From NCBI GenBank assembly GCA_027257055.1, contig JAPVLO010000039.1:5486501-5550500 (forward strand): a stretch of 64,000 bases of DNA. Direction: 5' to 3'. Position numbers and translations under genes: made by a program. The DNA is from Cephalopachus bancanus. Lineage: Eukaryota; Chordata; Mammalia; Primates; Tarsiidae. This document shows positions 33,912-43,656 of this stretch, in pieces. Each line of letters opens with the position of its first letter. The stretch's first letter is position 1. The notes under the pieces are model-generated. The model was not told the DNA's origin. It did not search any database and saw only the letters and a list, made by a program, of their open reading frames with translations.

Positions 33912-35140
33912 CAGGCCGTACGTCCCCAGCTGTGATGCAGCCCCCACCAGGCATGCCATTGCCCCCTGCAGACATTGGCCCCCCACCCTATGAGCCACCA
34001 GGTCACCCAATGCCCCAGCCTGGCTTCATCCCCCCCCACGTGAGTGCAGATGGCGCCTACGTGCCTCCAGGTGAGTTGGGAAGGGATTTGGGAGGGGCAA
34101 TGGGAGGTCTTGGCTGCTGTCTAGCTTTTGCTGCAGCCAGTCATTGGTCAGTCTGGGCAGCTATCCGCTGCGGGGCAAGGACTGCCAACATGCCCAGCCA
34201 GTCCTGGCCGTGAGCTCAGGTTGTGTGTGGATGGAGCCTAGGCACAGGAGCAGCTCCTCGGGGTGGGGGTGGCTTGGCACACCTGACACAGATGGCGACA
34301 AGCACCCTGTGTGCAGGAGAGGGGCTGGTGAGCCACAAGGCTCCTGTGGTCATGGGCTTGTGGCTGAGCACCCCCCCTGCATGCCACAGGCGGTGACCCA
34401 AGAGAGCCACGTTCCTGGCTCTCTGCCACACCTGTCTTGGCCCTCATGGGCTGGGGATTAGGAAAGGCTAGGAGATAGTCATTTTGTTTCAAAGCCCTGG
34501 TCATCCCTCTTTGGTCCCACTAGAAGGGTGACAGGAAGCCTCAGGCCCAGCCCTGTGCCCTTGGATGCTGGGGGCTGTAGGGCTGGGGCTCATCTCTCAT
34601 CTATGGAGTGCAACAGCCAGTGACCTCTCTGCTCCAACTTCTGTGCTATTTCAGGTTTCTACCCTCCTCCAGGCTCCCACCCACCCATGGGCTACTACTC
34701 CCCAGGGCCCTACCCCCCAGGGCCCTACCCTGGACCTGGGGGCCACACAGCCACAGTCCTGGTCCCTTCAGGGGCTGCCACCACAGTGACAGTGCTGCAA
34801 GGAGAGATCTTTGAAGGAGCGCCTGTGCAGACAGTGTGTCCCCACTGCCAGCAGGCCATCACCACCAAGATATCCTACGAGATTGGCCTGATGAACTTTG
34901 TGCTGGGCTTCTTCTGCTGCTTCATGGGGTAGGTGGTATGGGTGCTTATATGGTGGGGGCCATGCCAGGGTCTGCCGCCACCTCTGTCCCTGCCTCTTGG
35001 GCCTGAGCCTGTCTCTGTCTCTACTCAGATGTGACCTGGGCTGCTGCTTGATCCCCTGCCTCATCAACGACTTCAAGGATGTGACACACACGTGCCCCAG
35101 CTGCAAAGCCTACATCTACACGTACAAGCGCCTGTGCTAA
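33617..35140 (+). CDS. CDIP1: CDIP1, LITAF-domain p53 target (spliced, 4 coding exons)
   Basis: Joining 33617-33701, 33915-34070, 34655-34928 and 35029-35140 gives 627 bases: 208 codons plus stop, the human length, in one open frame with GT-AG introns throughout. CDIP1 (cell death inducing p53 target 1, also called LITAF-like) is a monotopic protein of late endosome and lysosome membranes, reported to promote TNF-alpha-linked apoptosis after p53 activation. The protein has a Pro/Gly/Tyr-rich N-terminal half with PPPY at 6-9 and 51-54 and PTAP at 13-16. The LITAF (SIMPLE) domain follows at about 135-208, with zinc-binding CPHC at 142-145 and HTCPSC at 192-197 flanking a Cys-rich hydrophobic membrane segment, about 157-184. 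The ATG used is the first in its exon and matches the family N-terminus [16 protein letters not shown]. Nearest neighbour HMOX2 converges on it. Nothing is broken. Identification is firm; the function is from the family. Confidence 0.97.
33877..33908. repeat. (CT)16 microsatellite forming a polypyrimidine tract
   Basis: Sixteen uninterrupted CT units followed by 'gtccag' and the next CDIP1 exon. The repeat is itself the pyrimidine tract of that 3' splice site. Confidence 0.97.
33915..34070 (+). CDS. CDIP1: CDIP1 coding exon 2 (codons 29-81, symmetric)
   Basis: Acceptor AG at 33,913-33,914, donor GTGAGT at 34,071. It is 156 bases long and both ends fall after the first codon base, so skipping keeps the frame. 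It encodes Pro-rich sequence including the second PPPY (51-54). Confidence 0.96.
34655..34928 (+). CDS. CDIP1: CDIP1 coding exon 3 (LITAF domain, first part)
   Basis: Acceptor 'gctatttcag' ends at 34,654; donor GTAGGT at 34,929. Encodes a [16 protein letters not shown] repeat, then the start of the LITAF domain with the CPHC zinc knuckle and the first half of the membrane segment. Confidence 0.96.
35029..35140 (+). CDS. CDIP1: CDIP1 last coding exon (LITAF domain, second part)
   Basis: Acceptor 'ctctactcag' ends at 35,028; stop TAA at 35,138-35,140. Encodes the rest of the hydrophobic segment, the HTCPSC zinc knuckle and the C-terminal IYTYKRLC. Confidence 0.97.
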
Positions 35141-36442
35141 CGGAGCTGGGACTCGGGACTCCCCTGCCTGTTAGTCTGGCCCCCTGTGCTTTGCTCCCCA
35201 CCAGTGGTCTCTTCCCTGTTCTCACATGGGGCTGGAAGCCATGACACTGTCCCCTGGAAGTCTTGTCCTCTTCACCTTGCCCTACCCTGAGCATCTGACT
35301 CTTCCAGCAAAACTTCTGTTGGATTTAAGGCCAAGGGCTAGTGGATGGCAGGACAGAAGGCTGGCACTGAGCTTAAGTGTTGCTGGTCTACTTGGTGTTT
35401 GTGGTCAGGAAGATAAGCTTGGAGGGGTTTCCCACCAGAATCTTCATTCCTCCGTTTCTACACAAGGTACAGGTCCAGTCCTGACTCCCTGGGACCAAAA
35501 GCAGCCAGACCAGTAGCCAGTTCTCTAGGCCTGGGGCCTGCAGTATGACTGTGCCTATAGCCACAGTTGTTTTTGATCTGCAGGGCCAAGAATGGGGGAG
35601 CTGTCTGGAGTCAGCGGGACCCAAGCAGGACAGGATCATAAGGCCTGGCTTTGTTTTGGGGGTACCCTGCGCCACTGGGGTGCTAGAGGTGTGGCATGAT
35701 GGTCGGATGTAATGACTGCTAACTCTGGCCCTCGGAACTCATGTGTACAAACCACCTCTAACGCCCTGTCCAAGGGCCCGAGAGCTGCCTGGTGTGAGGG
35801 GGAGAGGATACTGGTTGAGTGACCGAGCCCTGGTGGCCAAGAAGGAACTTGCCTCTTAACCCCTCACCCAGCTCCCTGAATCGGTGTGCAGACCCCCTTT
35901 CTGGCCATGCCTCTGTGAACTCCTGTATTGCTGGGGCCAGACGAAATGCCCATCAGCCTCGCCAGTCCTGTCTCCCCCGTGTCTTTGCTGTGTGTGGGTG
36001 TGACCGCCTGGTGGCTGGTATGTACCAGCTGAGACAGGCGCTGGCAGAGAGGAGGGGCTCCCTTGTGGGTGCGCTCAGGCCTGCCATGACCTCTCCACTG
36101 GTGGAGTCTCCCCAGGAAGTGCTGGCCCTTCGTCCCAGCTAACGGGGTGTTGCTGTGCCTGCTCGCACAGGAACACCCTGCACTGGGGCTGGGGACGAGG
36201 AAGGAGCAGCCATAGTAGCGGAAGTGCCCTGGTGGACACCAGCCCTGCCCTGCCCTAGGCCCAGGCCGAAACCTGTGTTTATTTCCTGAATGGTTTGTTT
36301 GTGAACTTGCTCACCTGGACTGCTGTAACCTGCCGCTGTCCCTCTCCTGGTCTCGCACTGCCACTGCATGGCCTCCTGTCACTGTGAATTGTGGCCCAGT
36401 CTCAGTTTGTAGTTTCTCATTAAATTGGCCCTTTCAGTCCCC
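35141..36442 (+). other. CDIP1: CDIP1 3' UTR
   Basis: About 1.3 kb of repeat-free sequence following the stop, ending after an ATTAAA signal at 36,419-36,424. Length is in keeping with the long 3' UTR of the human transcript. The exact cleavage base is estimated. Confidence 0.8.
36419..36424 (+). terminator. CDIP1: CDIP1 polyadenylation signal (ATTAAA)
   Basis: ATTAAA variant hexamer, with a G/T-richer stretch within 60 bases downstream. Confidence 0.75.
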
Positions 36443-37625
36443 CGCCCTGGACCTCTGCTCTCTTGCCTGCTTCCTTCTTTTTTGAGGGAAAGAGGGTGGG
36501 GCTGCAGGTAGTCTACCAGCAGGGCAGGGGGCTGAGCCCTCAGGATCGCAACACACCTCAGTGCTTATGCGGTGCCAACTGTCCAGGACAACGCTGACAT
36601 TTAAGGACCTAATTATACCAAACCAGAGTCAGGGGTAGACCAGCATTGGGAATTCCAGCTGTGACCAGGCCTGGGCATAAGTCAACTCCGGGACTTGAGC
36701 AGTGGCTGAAGGTCACTTTCCTTCCTCTGAAACTCGTTTCGACCACCTACACGCATGGCATCCACCCATAGGATGTGCAAGCAGGAAACCCCCAAGCTTG
36801 AGTGTGGTGTCATCCCTCCCTGGGCAGGCACCCTCATCCCCTTAAGCAAGACAGACTGGGTGAGGCTGAAGGTTAGCAGTCGGGGCACCAAGGTTCTGGG
36901 TCAGTTCTGGTCTTGGCCTTCTCTGTACCCCAACTCGTCTGAAGTGGAAAGAGATAGGCTTGGGCAGTTTAAAGAGTTCCTCTACCCTTTAACCCTCTTC
37001 TGAATAAAACTTTTACAGGCAATAGGTTCCTAGTAATAAAAATAAGTTCACATTTCTATTTTATAGATAGTGAATTGTTTAAATACAAGAACATGCTTGT
37101 TTTATACTTATTTATAAGAAAAAACTTTTAGTAAAAACCTTCTAAGTGTTTCTGAGTTAGAAAGTCACAGGACCAGGCCTGGCACAGTGGCTTAGCCTGT
37201 AATCCCAGCATTTTGGGAGGCCGAGGTAAGAGGACTGCCTGAGCCTGTGGATTCGAGACCAGCCTAGGCAACTTGGTGAGACATTGTCTCTACAATAAAA
37301 TCACAAAAACTAGCCCAGCATGATGGTGTGCATCTGTAGTTCCAGCTACTTGGAAGGCTGAGGTGGAAGGATTGCTTAAGTCCAGCAGGTCGAGGCTGCG
37401 GGGCTGTGACACTGTGCTCCAGCCTGGGCGACAAGAGACTCCAACTCAAAAAAAACAGGACCAGATACACTGTAAGGATCTTTTGTGAGACGGTCAGAAT
37501 GACTTTGCCCTGGAGACAAGGGGTGCTGGGAGGAGGCTGCTGGGACCGTCATGAAGGGTGTCCACTACCCCCCCCCCGACAACACACACCCTTGCTTGTG
37601 AGGGACTCGCCCATGAGGAGGGAGG
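36443..37625. other. Spacer between converging CDIP1 and HMOX2
   Basis: About 1.2 kb separate the two inferred 3' ends. It contains one Alu and unique sequence with no recognisable gene. Confidence 0.7.
37175..37455 (+). mobile_element. Alu (type B) in the intergenic spacer
   Basis: 'ggcctggcacagtggctt' to 'ccaactcaaaaaaa'. Flanked by 'acaggacca' on both sides. Confidence 0.92.
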
Positions 37626-37629
37626 GATG

Positions 37630-38178
37630 GAGGAAGCTTGCAGATGCACTTTATTGAGCGGTGGAACACTTATACAGGTCAGAGAAGATGAGCCACAGCT
37701 GAGCAGACCTCTGGGGGCGTGTGGTTGATAGGGAGGAGGCTCCAGGGTCACCAAGGCAGGGGAGAGCCTGGCTTTCACCCACCCTCAGCCCCACCCCCAC
37801 AGCCTGGGCTCACTGCTGCTTACCCCCAGCAGGGGAAAGACAGCTGCCCAAGTCCTGCAAAAACAGGAAGAAACAAAGGGAAGAAGCCTGGGGCTTGGAG
37901 GTGTGGGAGCCCCAGAGCACAGCTGGTTCAGAGGTCAGGCCTGCCCTGCCCACTACACTGTGCTGGTGACTCCCAGGGTGATGGCCTATGCCCAGCGCAG
38001 CATCTGGCCTGCAGAGAGGACGCTGTCAGGCAGAGGATCTAGTGCCTGGCTTTTATTGGTTTCCTGTTTTCTCAAACCCAGCATTTTTTTTTTTAGTCAC
38101 CTGAGGTGGTAGTTTGTTGGGGTGGAGACAGGGGTAGGTCACTTGGGAGGAGGGCGCTGGTGTGGCGTGATGAGTCCT
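37630..38178 (-). other. HMOX2: HMOX2 3' UTR
   Basis: Unique sequence between the HMOX2 stop codon and the AATAAA signal. The exact end is estimated from the signal. Confidence 0.75.
37650..37655 (-). terminator. HMOX2: HMOX2 polyadenylation signal (AATAAA)
   Basis: Reverse complement of 'tttatt', in the context 'cgctcaataaagtgcatc' on the coding strand, about 525 bases after the stop codon. Confidence 0.8.
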
Positions 38179-38306
38179 TCACATGCAGTACCAGGCCAAG
38201 AGTCCAGCAGCCAGGGCAACGCCAGCAGCTAGAATGAACTGGAAGCTGGGTTTCCTCAGCACAGCCATGGCTGTTTGGAAGGGACAGCTGCTGCCCTCCA
38301 GGGCAC
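38179..38306 (-). CDS. HMOX2: HMOX2 last coding exon (codons 275-316)
   Basis: Acceptor AG at 38,307-38,308 (reverse). Encodes [10 protein letters not shown], the third heme regulatory motif, and the ER membrane anchor; stop TGA at 38,181-38,179. Confidence 0.95.
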
Positions 38307-40565
38307 CTGTATGACAGAACCAACAGGAGACACTGCATCAGGGAGGGCTGCTGATACACCCGCCCCAAGAGGGGAGCTTGGGACAGGCAGACCTACCTTT
38401 GCCTTGATCAGCAGCGTAGAAGGGACATTTACGTACGTCTCCTTTCCCGTCATGCACAGGGAGCCCATCCTCCAGGGTCTCTCTGGCCAGTGTGGAACCA
38501 GCCTGGTCCAATTCATTGAATATCTGCAGGAGCAGAGGATCAACTGAGCCATCCCTGAGCTGTGCACACTCTGCTTCTTGGAGAATATCTCATATAGGGT
38601 GAGCTGGAGCAGGTGAGCTTGCTCAGGAGTGCCAGCTAGCAAAGCAAGTGGCCCCAGTGGGTGGAGGCCCCACTGCCTGGCCTGTCTCCTGAGCACAAGC
38701 TCTGGAAGGTGTGGCCACACCCATGCTGCTGGCACCCTGACAAGGCTGTTGGGTCTCTCCTAGGAACTGACCAGACATGTACCCCATGCCTGGCCTTATC
38801 TGAGGTAGCTCAAGTCACTAAAACTACCAGGGCACAGACAAGAGGGCACACGTGTGTCCCCAATTCTAGCTGCTGGTTATTTTTTTAGCAAGAAGTGATA
38901 GAAAAATAGGAATGTGGAATGAAGCCCTGCAGGGCAGACGCATCCCGAGTGGTCCTGGGAGGCCTCACTGGAGGGCTGATGGGCTCTGCGCTCAGCCTGG
39001 CGCTTCGCTCATCCACAGCCACTTTCTCCTGGCGTTGAAGGCTGACCTGGGGCTCTGGGGACAGAATCAGCTGCCCCAGGCTCAGCCCCACCCAAAGGCT
39101 AACAGTTATTCTCCTTACTCTCCTTGTAAAACTGCCTTCCCTGAACTTACCAAGCAGGACTTTCCACTGCAATCCTTGTTAAAAGGAGGAAAGTCTCCGT
39201 TCCTCAAGACCAGCATCCTGTGGTGAGAGGGGAGAGAGCTCCATTCTCCCAGACCCCTCTATGTGCTGAGGGCCTCAGCTTCCCAAAACATGACTCACAA
39301 GCATCTATGGAACCAGCCCTTCCAGACAGGAACCTATCCATGGGCCCAGGCTCTCTGGTGGCCAGCTTAGTGTCCTCACCTTTCTCTCAGCACCCTGCAG
39401 CTCATCTGCCCTAATGCACAGATGCCCTCCTGGGCTGCTCTGGATCTGCTCCCGCTGTCAGAAGTTCCCTTTGCAGCCCTGGCGCCTGACAGAGCCGGCC
39501 CCTAGCCCCCAACAGTACCTGCATATTGTACTCGAAGGCCTTGTTGGCCTCATCCACGATCCTCTCTTTGGTTTTCATGTTCAGGTCCAGGGCATTCATC
39601 CTGGCCCGGTAGAGCTGCTTGAACTGCTGGGCATTGTCCACATTCTCAAACAGGTAGAACTGGGTCCCTTCCCCCGTGCTGGGGAGTTTTAGGGCTCGCT
39701 GGGCCACCTTCTTCAGCACCTGGCCCCCTGAGAGGTCCCCCATGTAGCGGGTATACGCATGGGCCACCAGCAGCTCTGGCTCGTTCTGTCCTACGTAGTG
39801 GATCCGCTCCACGTACTTTTGGGCTGCCTCAGAGCACTGCACCTGCTCCTCCCAGTTTTCACCAAAGAAATATTCCATGTCCTTGGTCAGTGCCTCCTTC
39901 CGGTGCAGCTCCACGGGGAAGTACAAGGGTGCAAAGGATGGGTGGTCCTTGTTGCGGTCCATCTCCTCCTCGAGAGCCGCGTATGTGAAGTAAAGTGCAG
40001 TGGTGGCCAACTGTGGGGGATGGTAGGCGGCCATGGGAAAGGGCTGCGGGCCACAGCCAGCAGCACCTGAGCCCACCAGGTCCAAGTGGCTGGACACAGA
40101 GGCTCAAATAACACACCCCTCCAACCCCCGAGGACTCAATCCTATGACCCATTTTCATATGGTGTATTTTTCAGCACACCAGGAAGTGTTTATGTTTCTT
40201 AAAGGAGTGGTCTGGTGGATTCTTTGGAACATGGATACTTTTGCTTCCTTTAAGCTACAAGGGCCACATCTTAATGTCAAGAAAGAATGGAGCATGGAGA
40301 AAATCCCAGCTTCTCCCTTAGTGTAACTCCCACCCAACCCGATATGAAAGTCTGGAACTCAATCTTATCTGTGATTCAGGGTCACAAACCTTAAATAGCT
40401 CCTTCTTAATGTTGCCTTTCAAGAAGTCCTTGACAAACTGGGTATTTTCTGCCCGGTCGTGTGCTTCCTTGGTCCCTTCCTTCAGGAGCTCTGAGAGGTC
40501 AGCCATTCTGTGGAAAAACAGGTGTGTGTGTGTGTGTGTGTGGTGTGTGTGTAGTGTGTGTGTGT

Positions 40566-40600
<35 letters not shown>

Positions 40601-42250
40601 CGCCCTTTCCCAGAAAGGACCATATTATGAAAGACTGAGTCCTGAGTCCAGACCCCAGGGCGACCACTTGCTGGACTGGAGGCTGGGGCTTCTCAGGCAC
40701 TTCATTCCAACATGTACAAATGGCGGGACCTTGTCAGAGAACACGGAGCAAGCAGACATAACCTGTCTGACCCAAGGACTCAAGGGACACAAAAAATGAC
40801 TGTGACCTACTACTTCTCAAGAGCACCCATGTCTACATGTCTGTGTCTGCTGTGAACCAGCCAAATGAACTACTATGCTTCTGTGACCACCTAGTAGTCA
40901 AAGAAACACACATCATTAATTTCCTCAGTGTTTACTGACGTTTTTTGTTTTGCTTTTTGAGTCAGAGCCTCACTCTGTTACCTAGTCTGGAGTGCAGTGG
41001 CATGCTCACAGTCATCGCAGCCTTGACCTGCTGGGCTCAGGCGATCCTTCCACCTCAGCCTTCCAAGTGGCTGGAACTACAAGCGCACGCCACCACAGAC
41101 GGGTAATTTTTTAATTTATTGTAGAGATGAGGTCTTGCCAAGTTGCCCAGGCTGGTCTTGAACCCCTGGGCTCAGGCAATCCTCTCGTCTCCATCTCCCA
41201 AAGTACTGGGAGCCACCACACCTGGTTGTGTTTGCTGACTTCTCCAGGGAACAGTTTGCCTTTGGGAACATGTCTCCTGAAACCCACACACCTCTGTAAA
41301 GGGCTGTGACCATGGATCTCCTGGGGTGGCTCTGCTGCCTTCCTCCCACCTTGAGCCCCCAGCCTCTTCAGGACTACATGTGGCCAGGCCCAGGCACAGG
41401 GGAATGAGAGACAACCAAGAGGCTGGAGTCAAGTCCTTGATTTGTGCTACTTAACAAATTACGCAGGATAAAGTTGTGCTGATGGACAGACATGGCAGAA
41501 ATACGTGCTCCTAAGATGGGAGCACCTGGGCAGGAGCTCACATATGTCCACATAATCCATCTACTAGAGTGAGAAAAACTTGGCCTTCTCATAGTCCAGC
41601 CTCTGCTGGCTTCTTTAGATTAGCTAGTATCACTCATGTGCTAAGAATCAGTTCATATTAGCAACTGTTTCAAGGTATAAAAACCAAACTTTGCTAATGG
41701 CAGGGCGATAATGAGAGGCTAAGATTAATACACAACAGGGCCTGGGACCTTGGGGCTCAGTGAACTGGCCCAACACAGTAAGCAAAAGCCGGCCCTCCAG
41801 TCAGAGCTACTCCCGCGTTCTAAGAGGTAAAAGACATTGGAAATGGAGCCAGCTTTGCCTCTGATTACCTTTTCTCATCCACATGGAAAAACACACTGGA
41901 TTTAAAGAAAAAAGGACAAGGACAGCCAGCAAATCCTATCACCCAGCACTCCCTGCAGTACCTGCCATGCTTCTGGATAAGGCAATGGACTAGAACAACT
42001 GGGGAGAGTACCAAGCAGCCAAGGGGGCTGTCAGTCAGGCATTGGGGGTTCCACAGCTCACAGCCCATGACACTCCCTGGGGCCACCAGCAGACAAAACT
42101 AGGTGTGCTGGGCACACAGGTCCCTGGGCTCACCTGACTCAATGCAGCCAGCCCCATTACTCACCTAGTGTGGTTTTCCTTGACTGAAGTCCCAGAGTTG
42201 TTGTTCTCTGACTCATCTACCCCCTCTGAAGTCTCCACTTCTGCTGACAT
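38179..42250 (-). CDS. HMOX2: HMOX2, heme oxygenase 2 (spliced, 5 coding exons)
   Basis: Joining, in transcript order, 42250-42165, 40507-40390, 40010-39519, 38523-38397 and 38306-38179 gives 951 bases: 316 codons plus stop, the human length. Heme oxygenase 2 opens heme to biliverdin, CO and iron with electrons from cytochrome P450 reductase, on the cytosolic face of the ER. Visible features: an acidic, disordered N-terminus (1-29); the proximal heme ligand His45 in [12 protein letters not shown]; the distal helix GDLSGGQ at 159-165; heme regulatory motifs at Cys265 (KCPF) and Cys282 (SCPF); and a C-terminal hydrophobic anchor (about 295-315) ending WYCM. The first heme regulatory motif around Cys127 reads QCSEAA, against QCPKAA in human. 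ATG choice fits [15 protein letters not shown] of the family. All introns are GT-AG. It converges with CDIP1. Confidence 0.97.
38397..38523 (-). CDS. HMOX2: HMOX2 coding exon 4 (codons 233-275)
   Basis: Acceptor 'ctcctgcag' before 38,523, donor GTAGGT after 38,397. Encodes [20 protein letters not shown] and the second heme regulatory motif RKCPFYAAD. Confidence 0.95.
39519..40010 (-). CDS. HMOX2: HMOX2 coding exon 3 (codons 69-232, catalytic core)
   Basis: 492 bases, from acceptor 'cccccacag' to donor GTACTG. Encodes most of the helical heme oxygenase fold, including the altered first heme regulatory motif (39,831-39,836) and GDLSGGQ. 492 bases is also the length I recall for the matching heme oxygenase exon in human. 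Confidence 0.96.
40390..40507 (-). CDS. HMOX2: HMOX2 coding exon 2 (end of codon 29 to 68)
   Basis: Acceptor 'gtttttccacag' before 40,507, donor GTTTGT after 40,390. The first base completes Arg29; then [20 protein letters not shown], containing the proximal His45. A long (CA)n tract (coding strand) lies just upstream. Confidence 0.95.
40521..40601. repeat. (TG)n / (CA)n microsatellite next to the HMOX2 exon 2 acceptor
   Basis: About 80 bases of TG repeats with a few interruptions, that is (CA)n on the HMOX2 strand, ending about 14 bases before the exon boundary. Confidence 0.97.
40941..41225 (-). mobile_element. Alu (type B) in HMOX2 intron 2
   Basis: 'gagtcagagcctcactctg' to 'gagccaccacacctggt'. 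Flanked by 'gtgtttactgac' / 'gtgtttgctgac'. Orientation is the same as HMOX2 transcription. Confidence 0.92.
41226..42164 (-). other. HMOX2: HMOX2 intron 2, unique part
   Basis: Unique intronic sequence between the Alu and the first coding exon. No further exon or repeat family recognised. Confidence 0.6.
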
Positions 42251-42291
42251 TGTTGCTGAGTGCAGTTCTTGCTGATGTCACTCCTCTGGTC
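42165..42291 (-). CDS. HMOX2: HMOX2 first coding exon (41 bases of 5' UTR plus codons 1-29)
   Basis: Acceptor 'tctctgcag' before 42,291, ATG at 42,250-42,248, donor GTGAGT after 42,165. Encodes the acidic N-terminus that distinguishes HMOX2 from HMOX1. The residues after DESE ([13 protein letters not shown]) differ from human. Confidence 0.93.
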
Positions 42292-42437
42292 CTGCAGAGA
42301 CACAAGGGGTTGGTGATGTAGCACCAACGGCAGTCACTTCCCCAGATACCTGCCAAGTTCACTCTCCTCTGAGCCAACGTACCCAAGGTGACACCCACGT
42401 ACCCCAGGGTTGTTTTCTTTAAAAATAAAGCTCTGGC

Positions 42438-42720
42438 AGCCGGGCTCGGTGGCACAGCCTGTAATCCCGCGCCTTTGGGAGGCTGAGGTGTGTGGATTGC
42501 CTGAGCCCGCGGGTTCGAGACCCGCCTGGGCAGGCGAGACCTCATCTCTACAATAAAATAAAAAAATTAGCCAGGTGTGGTAGCACGAGCCTGTAATTCC
42601 GGCTACTCGGAAGGCTGAGGCAGAAGGACCGCCAGAGCCCAACAGGTGGAGGCTGAGGTCGCCGGGAGCGGCCACTGCAGTCCAGTCTGGGCGACAGAGT
42701 GATACTCCAACTCAAAAAAT
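42438..42720 (+). mobile_element. Young Alu (type A) close to the HMOX2 first coding exon
   Basis: 'gccgggctcggtggcaca' to 'ccaactcaaaaaat'. Flanked by 'aaaaataaagctctggca' / 'aaaaataaagctctgcca', one mismatch in 18. Antisense to HMOX2, about 150 bases from the exon. Confidence 0.96.
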
Positions 42721-42871
42721 AAAAATAAAGCTCTGCCACTATTGAGATCATATCAGAATGTGGACAAAATTTGACTATGGACAGTGTATCGGGTAATCAT
42801 TGTATTGACAGATCAAGTAATCACTGTCTTGACACTGAACTTGCTGGCTTTTTTAAAAAATATATAATTAT

Positions 42872-43174
42872 AGCCGGGCTCGGTGGCTCAGCCTGTAATC
42901 CCGCACTTTGGGAGGCCGAGGTGAGTGGACTGTCTGAGCCCGCGGGTTCAAGACCCGCCTGGGCAACTTGGTGAGACCTCATCTCTACAATAAGTCAAAA
43001 AATCAGCTGGGCGTGGTAGCACACGCCTGTAGTTCCAGCTACTTGGAAGGCTGAGGTGAAAGGATCGCTGGAGCCCAGCAGGTCGAGGCTGCAGTGGCTG
43101 GGAGCGGCAGCCACTGCACTCCAGTCTGGGCAACAGAGTGAGACTCCAACTCAAAAAAAAAGAAAAAAAAAAAA
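42872..43174 (+). mobile_element. Young Alu (type A)
   Basis: 'gccgggctcggtggctc' to an A-tail that runs into a (TA)n repeat. Confidence 0.94.
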
Positions 43175-43198
43175 AATATATATATATATATATATATT
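43175..43198. repeat. (TA)n microsatellite at an Alu tail
   Basis: About twelve TA units after the Alu A-tail, probably expanded from the 'aaatatataatta' target site. Confidence 0.95.
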
Positions 43199-43358
43199 TA
43201 CACTGTGATTATATAAGAGAATGTCCTTGTTCCTAAGAAATACACACTGAGGTACTTAACACACTGTCTGCAACTACTGTCAAATGGTTCAGAAGAAGAG
43301 TATGTAGTGTGTACACATGCAGGGTGGGGGATGTTCGCAAGTAAGAAAACAAATGAGG

Positions 43359-43656
43359 GCCAGGCACGGTGGCTCACACCTGTAATCCCAGCACTTTGAG
43401 AGGTGGAGATGAGAGGACTGCCTGAACTAAGGGGTTTGTGACCAGCATGAGCAACATGGCGAGACCTCATCTCTACAATAAATCAAAAAAGTAGCTGGGC
43501 ATGGTGGCACACACCTGTGTTTCCAGCTACCTGGAAGGCTGAAGTGGAAGGATTGCCTGGGCCCAGCAGGTTGAGGCAGTGGTGTCCAAGAGTGTGCCAC
43601 TGCACTCTAGCCTAGGTGACAGAGTGAGACTTCAACTCAAAAAACAAAAAAGCAAG
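43359..43656 (+). mobile_element. Alu (type B)
   Basis: 'gccaggcacggtggctc' to 'tcaactcaaaaaacaaaaa'. Flanked by 'caaatgagg' on both sides. Confidence 0.92.

Noticed and set aside
39411..40097. A 228-codon unspliced HMOX2 frame starting and ending beyond the exon
   Set aside because: Residues before LATTALYF and after EYNMQ are intron translation; splice sites at 40,011 and 39,518 define the exon.
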